The notes under the pieces were generated by a model. It was not told the DNA's origin and did not search any database. It was given only the letters and a program-made list of their open reading frames with translations. Positions 60,065-64,000 of a stretch of DNA of 64,000 nucleotides are shown piece by piece. The stretch is taken from assembly GCA_005406025.1 (NCBI GenBank), contig BGZK01000089.1, forward strand, positions 124,001-188,000, in the 5' to 3' direction. The number at the start of each line of letters is the position of its first letter. Position 1 is the first letter of the stretch. Origin of the DNA: Eumeta japonica. Lineage: Eukaryota; Arthropoda; Insecta; Lepidoptera; Psychidae. Both the position numbers and the translations under genes were made by a program.

Positions 60065-60564
60065 TGTGACGTCATAAGTTAGTTGTCACTCATTACAGTT
60101 GATAGAGAAATAATAAGTACAGTGTTTTGATTGATTTAATTCTGTTGTCATTGTTAAATATTCAAATTTATATTGAAAATGTGGAACCTTGAAAGTTATC
60201 GTTCTTGTTTTGTACCATTATGTACGAATACTACAAAAAAAAACTCCTGACAAAATGTTTTTTAATGTTCCCCAAGATGACAAACGTCGAAATAAATGGT
60301 TTCGAGCAGTGCATCGTGATAATCCCAAAACAAAATCGATTTTTTTTTCTTGTGAAGGTCATTTCCATGTAAGTATTTATAAATATATCAACATCAGGAA
60401 TATTATCAGACTTTGCCTTTATAAATCCTTTATCACACATGGCTAATCGGAATCAATTAACGACTCGTTTTTTAGCAATAAATTTTCAATATTATTGTCT
60501 AGTCACGTGTAATAGCCGTAAACGCTGTAATGTTATTAAATAGTTATAACATTATGACGTCACA
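60065..60564 (+). pseudogene. THAP zinc-finger exon with frameshift, within inverted repeats
   Basis: Exon-like segment 60179-60368: the ATG frame reads MWNLESYRSCFVPLCTNTTK with the Cys-x4-Cys pair. At a run of nine A (60235-60243) the frame must shift by one base to continue TPDKMFFNVP, RRNKWFRAVHRDNP and FFSCEGHF (the Cys-x2-His pair). A donor-like GTAAGT follows at 60369. This is a nearly complete THAP DNA-binding domain. No further exon was found downstream. TGTGACGTCATAA (60065-60077) and its exact complement TTATGACGTCACA (60552-60564) enclose it. The frameshift could be a real pseudogene mutation or a homopolymer sequencing error. Confidence 0.8.
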
Positions 60565-60989
60565 ACTATGGTGACCAATCATGGCGCGTTTATAGTCACG
60601 TGCTTTTTTTTAATTTTATCAATTTTTAATCGTTTATAGTTAATTGAAATTTTTTTTTCAGTTTTTTTCATTAAATATTAACATTATTATTAATAAAGTT
60701 TTAAAATACAAGAAAAAAATCAATAATTTTTTTTTCAAATTCCCAATTGTCTCTTAGAGTCAAGTCTCTAGATCTTAAGGAGCAATTGGAGCTGTGCGTT
60801 GATATATCAGTCAGTCAGTTTACTCTTTTAAAAATATATACATATGTCATTTTTTTCAAATATTTCAAGTTCTCGTGAACTTAACCTAATTTAATCTAAC
60901 CTAACCATGTATCATTCCGAGAAATAAACTCCGCTTTACAATAATAATTATACCGATTCATTTGCTTTGATATTTTTAATTCAAAATTT

Positions 60990-61510
60990 AATTCGAGGCG
61001 CAATTGCGGCGGCGCTCGCGGATAACGATAATTAAATAAATGAAAATCGCTTTCTTAACTGGCGCTCCTCCCCCGTCTTCGCCCCGATCGGCGCAGGAGC
61101 CCTGCCGCACCCATCGATCGGGCGCTCGCCCATCATCGGCCTCTGGCCGCTCCACGGGTAGATCGGGAGCAGCCAGGAAAGTATAGCAGTCGTAAATCAC
61201 CGCTCGCTCCCCCCTCTCCTCATTTGCATGGGCGTCCGTCTCGATCCTCATGAATATTAATTGTCGAGGAAAGGTTAAAGGAATACAGATCGTCGGGCTC
61301 GATGTTGATATTAGATTTCTCTTTAAGGACGACGGGAACTATCGGCGCACCCGTACAACGCATACGTACATACATACAGACGGGGCAAATTGATTTACTG
61401 TGAAGTCTTACTACGCCGTTGTTGATGGCACGACCTGTAACGGCCGCAGAGAGACTCTCGCGCACTAAGCCACGGAGGTCTCTGTAATTGCAACAGTACA
61501 CCTCCGTTTA
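60990..61510. promoter_or_regulatory. GC-rich island with POU/homeodomain-type sites
   Basis: A 500-base island, from GCGGCGGCGCTCGCGGATAACG to CACGGAGGTCTCTGTAATTGC. Within it, CTCATTTGCATGGGCG contains an octamer-like ATTTGCAT, and CTCATGAATATTAATTGTCG contains POU/homeodomain-type words. It shares no repeats with the rest of the window. Two minus-strand frames (87 and 93 codons) cross it without a recognisable domain. It may be an enhancer or promoter; this is inference. Confidence 0.35.
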
Positions 61511-61824
61511 TATTACGTTTACAAAATCGTCTTTGCCTAACAGACAACGCGTCATATGAACGGTTACGACGATGCTATATCGTTTATCTGTCAAGTATAT
61601 ATTTGTGAATGTCTAAGCATTCGTTACAGGCGATCCCAGTACAATAGTCTAATTGTTTTGTCGTACGTATGTTGTAATCACATCTGCAATGGATTAGTCA
61701 GTAGTCAGTTTCGTTGCTTTTAAATATATTAAAAAACTTTTTTAGGAAAATTGCTTGTTTTTTTCTTGCAGTTTTGTGTCCGTAAATTAATGCATTCTTA
61801 AAATGTCACAAATTATGACATCAA

Positions 61825-61832
<8 letters not shown>

Positions 61833-61901
<69 letters not shown>
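61833..61901. repeat. (GA)n microsatellite, ~34 units
   Basis: Uninterrupted AG dinucleotides for about 69 bases, preceded by a short AT run. A GAGA-type tract of this length can bind GAGA-factor-like proteins in insects. Confidence 0.95.
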
Positions 61902-61905
<4 letters not shown>

Positions 61906-62329
61906 AAAACACCTTTTAAATTTTCTGTATCTTATTATTTCATATACGATGTACAAAAATCGTGTGTAAAAAAATACGCCATTTTATTACTTTTGTGAAA
62001 AGAATTGCCATTGCTTTTGAAAAATTTTCGAAATTACTAATCCAATATCCATATAAAAATATTACAAGTGTTAAGTAATAAGAGGTTTATACTGATACGA
62101 AAATATGCTTTAGAATTATTATTTATTTATAGCACTTTTTTTGCAAAAAACTGCTTGATATCAAAACTGATTGCCTCCATTTTATTCCATACATATACAT
62201 ACAAGACACAACAGATAGGAAGTTACTTTAAAGGATTATAAAACCTGTTCTATCGAACAATAAAAACCATAACAAAATGTAAAACATTCATTCTACGCAT
62301 AATTTTATGCAAAAAAAAAAAAAAATTAA

Positions 62330-62530
62330 ATGCGGAACAATTCGCGCGAGTTCGACTTATGCATTTGTTTTTTGCGGTCGTTGATAACGGAGCTCGCGGG
62401 TGACATTGAAAACAGACCGGCGCGGAAAATCCACTTTGGTCGCATATTAATTTGTGCCAATAGCACGCTCGAAACTACCGCGGCCGCAGTCGTCAAAAAT
62501 AGGTGTATTTTTCCAAAGCATCATGGCTGT
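62330..62530. promoter_or_regulatory. GC-rich block, possible regulatory DNA
   Basis: TTCGCGCGAGTTCGACTTATGCATTTG, GATAACGGAGCTCGCGGGTGAC and TCGCATATTAATTTGTGCC. Complex, non-repetitive, with ATTAAT/ATGCAT words and CG-rich patches. A 73-codon plus frame covers it but shows no domain. Confidence 0.2.
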
Positions 62531-62539
62531 GAAGCAATA

Positions 62540-64000
62540 CCGATTGTTTAAAGTCTATGTAATGATTCAGAAAGGATAGCGAATACGGCATCCTAATAAT
62601 ACACCTAAATCATTTTTTTCTCGTTGGACGTATTCAAATTCGTTTGTTCGTAATAAGTTGAAAAGTTGCGTCAGCAGTTATTATAGTGATTGTGTCTCGT
62701 GAAATCTATACGAATTTAAACATAAATTATTGTATTTACGAATGAATAACAACATAATAAAACAATGAATAACAACACAAATAACATAACATTTGATCGA
62801 TGTATAAGCCAACCGAATACGATTTTTTTAGATACTATCGGAGTTTACAAAACTCACATGCCTGTTTGTGTTTCACAATTTTCACAACTCGCTCTTATGT
62901 CTTGATTTTTGGAAACTGACAAATGAAATTCGATTTCAATTGCAAATTCATAATTACAAACAAAACATAATACAGGGTGTTGAAAGTTATAATATTTATA
63001 TGGAGTGATTATAAGTAAATTATTTAGAAGGTGCCAAATACACAATCGGTTGAATTTAGTTAAACTACGCTATGGCATTATCTGTATGCCATTAGCAAAT
63101 GTCATGTTTCTAAATGTTTAAAACACACTCAAAGGAAGAAAAGGGCAGGTACACACCCACATCATAATAACAACCTCGTGTTATTGTTATCTCTCGAATT
63201 CGCTGTTATTTTCTTGATAACGCCACATCACACAATGAATTTATTTGGTATTTCTTTGCGGCCAACTTCGTAATGTCGTATACAAATGTGTAAGTAAATA
63301 TGAGCCGAAATACATGTATTATTTTATCATATTAAACCTCGTTATGGGATACAAAATAAGCTTAAATGCAAACAAGGCTTTTGTGATAAGTGAAGTAAAA
63401 AGTGGCTTTGATTCTAAATCATGATTTTATTTTTTTGTTATAAAAATAAATCACGGGAGCAGTCAGTGGCACTTGTAGCATTTAAGAGATTATTGAAAAC
63501 ATTAAAACTTATAGATAGAATTTATGATTTTCATAATTTTTGGCAGGTGATTCTTTTTCAAATCTTCAAGTATGCAGTTTGAGACATAGTTCTGATGATA
63601 ATGATGAGCGACAGATATAATTGCACATAAACTACATTTCTAAAATATAGCATTTAATCCTTGCTCGAAAACGAAGGGACCTTATTTATTATTTAATTGT
63701 ACTTTTCTTCCAAATGGGGTTCAAGATCAAACAGAATTACCAGGCATACAGGCACTGAGGAGATATTGAAGAAAAAAAAATCTAAGTTTTTCATATGTAT
63801 AGTCGGTAAAAATATATCAGTGATCGTCTAGCATCGGGAATCCGATTTCAATCGGCCACCGTCTGGTCTCCACTGCTGGTCTCCTAGTAACGTGTTATTG
63901 ATTTATGTACAAGGACAGATGAGGATGAAAATATGATGGTCTAAGAGCTGACCGCGATTTTTTAAACCGAAAATGTAACAAGATAATATATATATCCATA
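62540..64000. other. Intergenic DNA to the window end
   Basis: AT-rich, with no gene or strong repeat recognised. CCGATTTCAATCGGCCACCGTCTGGTCTCC near 63840 is a small higher-GC patch. Confidence 0.3.

Noticed and set aside
60988..61501. Minus-strand frames of 87 and 93 codons
   Set aside because: High GC lowers stop frequency; the peptides show no domain, and the DNA looks more like a regulatory island.

Overview
The window looks like nuclear DNA of an insect, most probably a lepidopteran. It is AT-rich with sparse genes, the genes have GT-AG introns, and the spaces between genes and the long introns are full of decayed transposons. Several repeat types are familiar from moth and butterfly genomes, such as the CTAGCTTTCGCCCGCGGCTCCGTCCGCG-type core and tRNA-like SINEs. 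No bacterial operons, rRNA, CRISPR or authentic tRNA genes were seen. All assignments come from reading the sequence; no database search was run.

Three genes can be reconstructed exon by exon. (1) Tim22, an inner-membrane carrier translocase subunit, lies at 6424-8277 on the minus strand (three exons, 193 aa). (2) A CUSTOS-like nuclear protein lies at 12610-13421 on the plus strand (four exons, 185 aa). (3) A 512-aa spinster-like major-facilitator transporter lies at 15319-39778 on the minus strand. Its ten coding exons splice in frame from ATG to stop, with introns of up to about 11 kb. An acceptor 20 bases before its ATG implies a noncoding leader exon further upstream; a TATA/initiator pair followed by a donor near 41551-41620 is a weak candidate. 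An 89-aa ORF at 14116-14385 might be a small membrane protein.

Region by region: 1-3.6 kb holds foldback and ~100-bp tandem repeats. 3.6-4.84 kb is a dead DDE transposase gene. 8.94-9.77 kb is the end of a jockey/CR1-type LINE. 10.86-11.19 kb is a hAT transposase tail, followed by an unassigned GC-rich insertion. The introns of the transporter contain a THAP-domain exon remnant, two tRNA-like SINEs, a mariner transposase tail and several copies of a GATTCC-rich repeat family. From 40 to 64 kb I find no intact gene. That stretch holds a seven-copy 163-bp satellite, two more SINEs, long AT and GA microsatellites, an inverted partner of a ~750-bp repeat, a second THAP-domain exon remnant with a one-base frameshift, and several GC-rich islands that may be regulatory.

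The genes do not form a pathway; they are neighbours with unrelated roles (mitochondrial import, nuclear/Wnt-linked factor, membrane transport). The observations most worth following are the two THAP exon remnants, each enclosed by inverted TGACGTC-containing repeats, and the apparent birth of a 163-bp satellite from the simple-sequence tail of a dispersed element. A third is the cysteine-rich, glycosylation-prone loop between helices 1 and 2 of the transporter.
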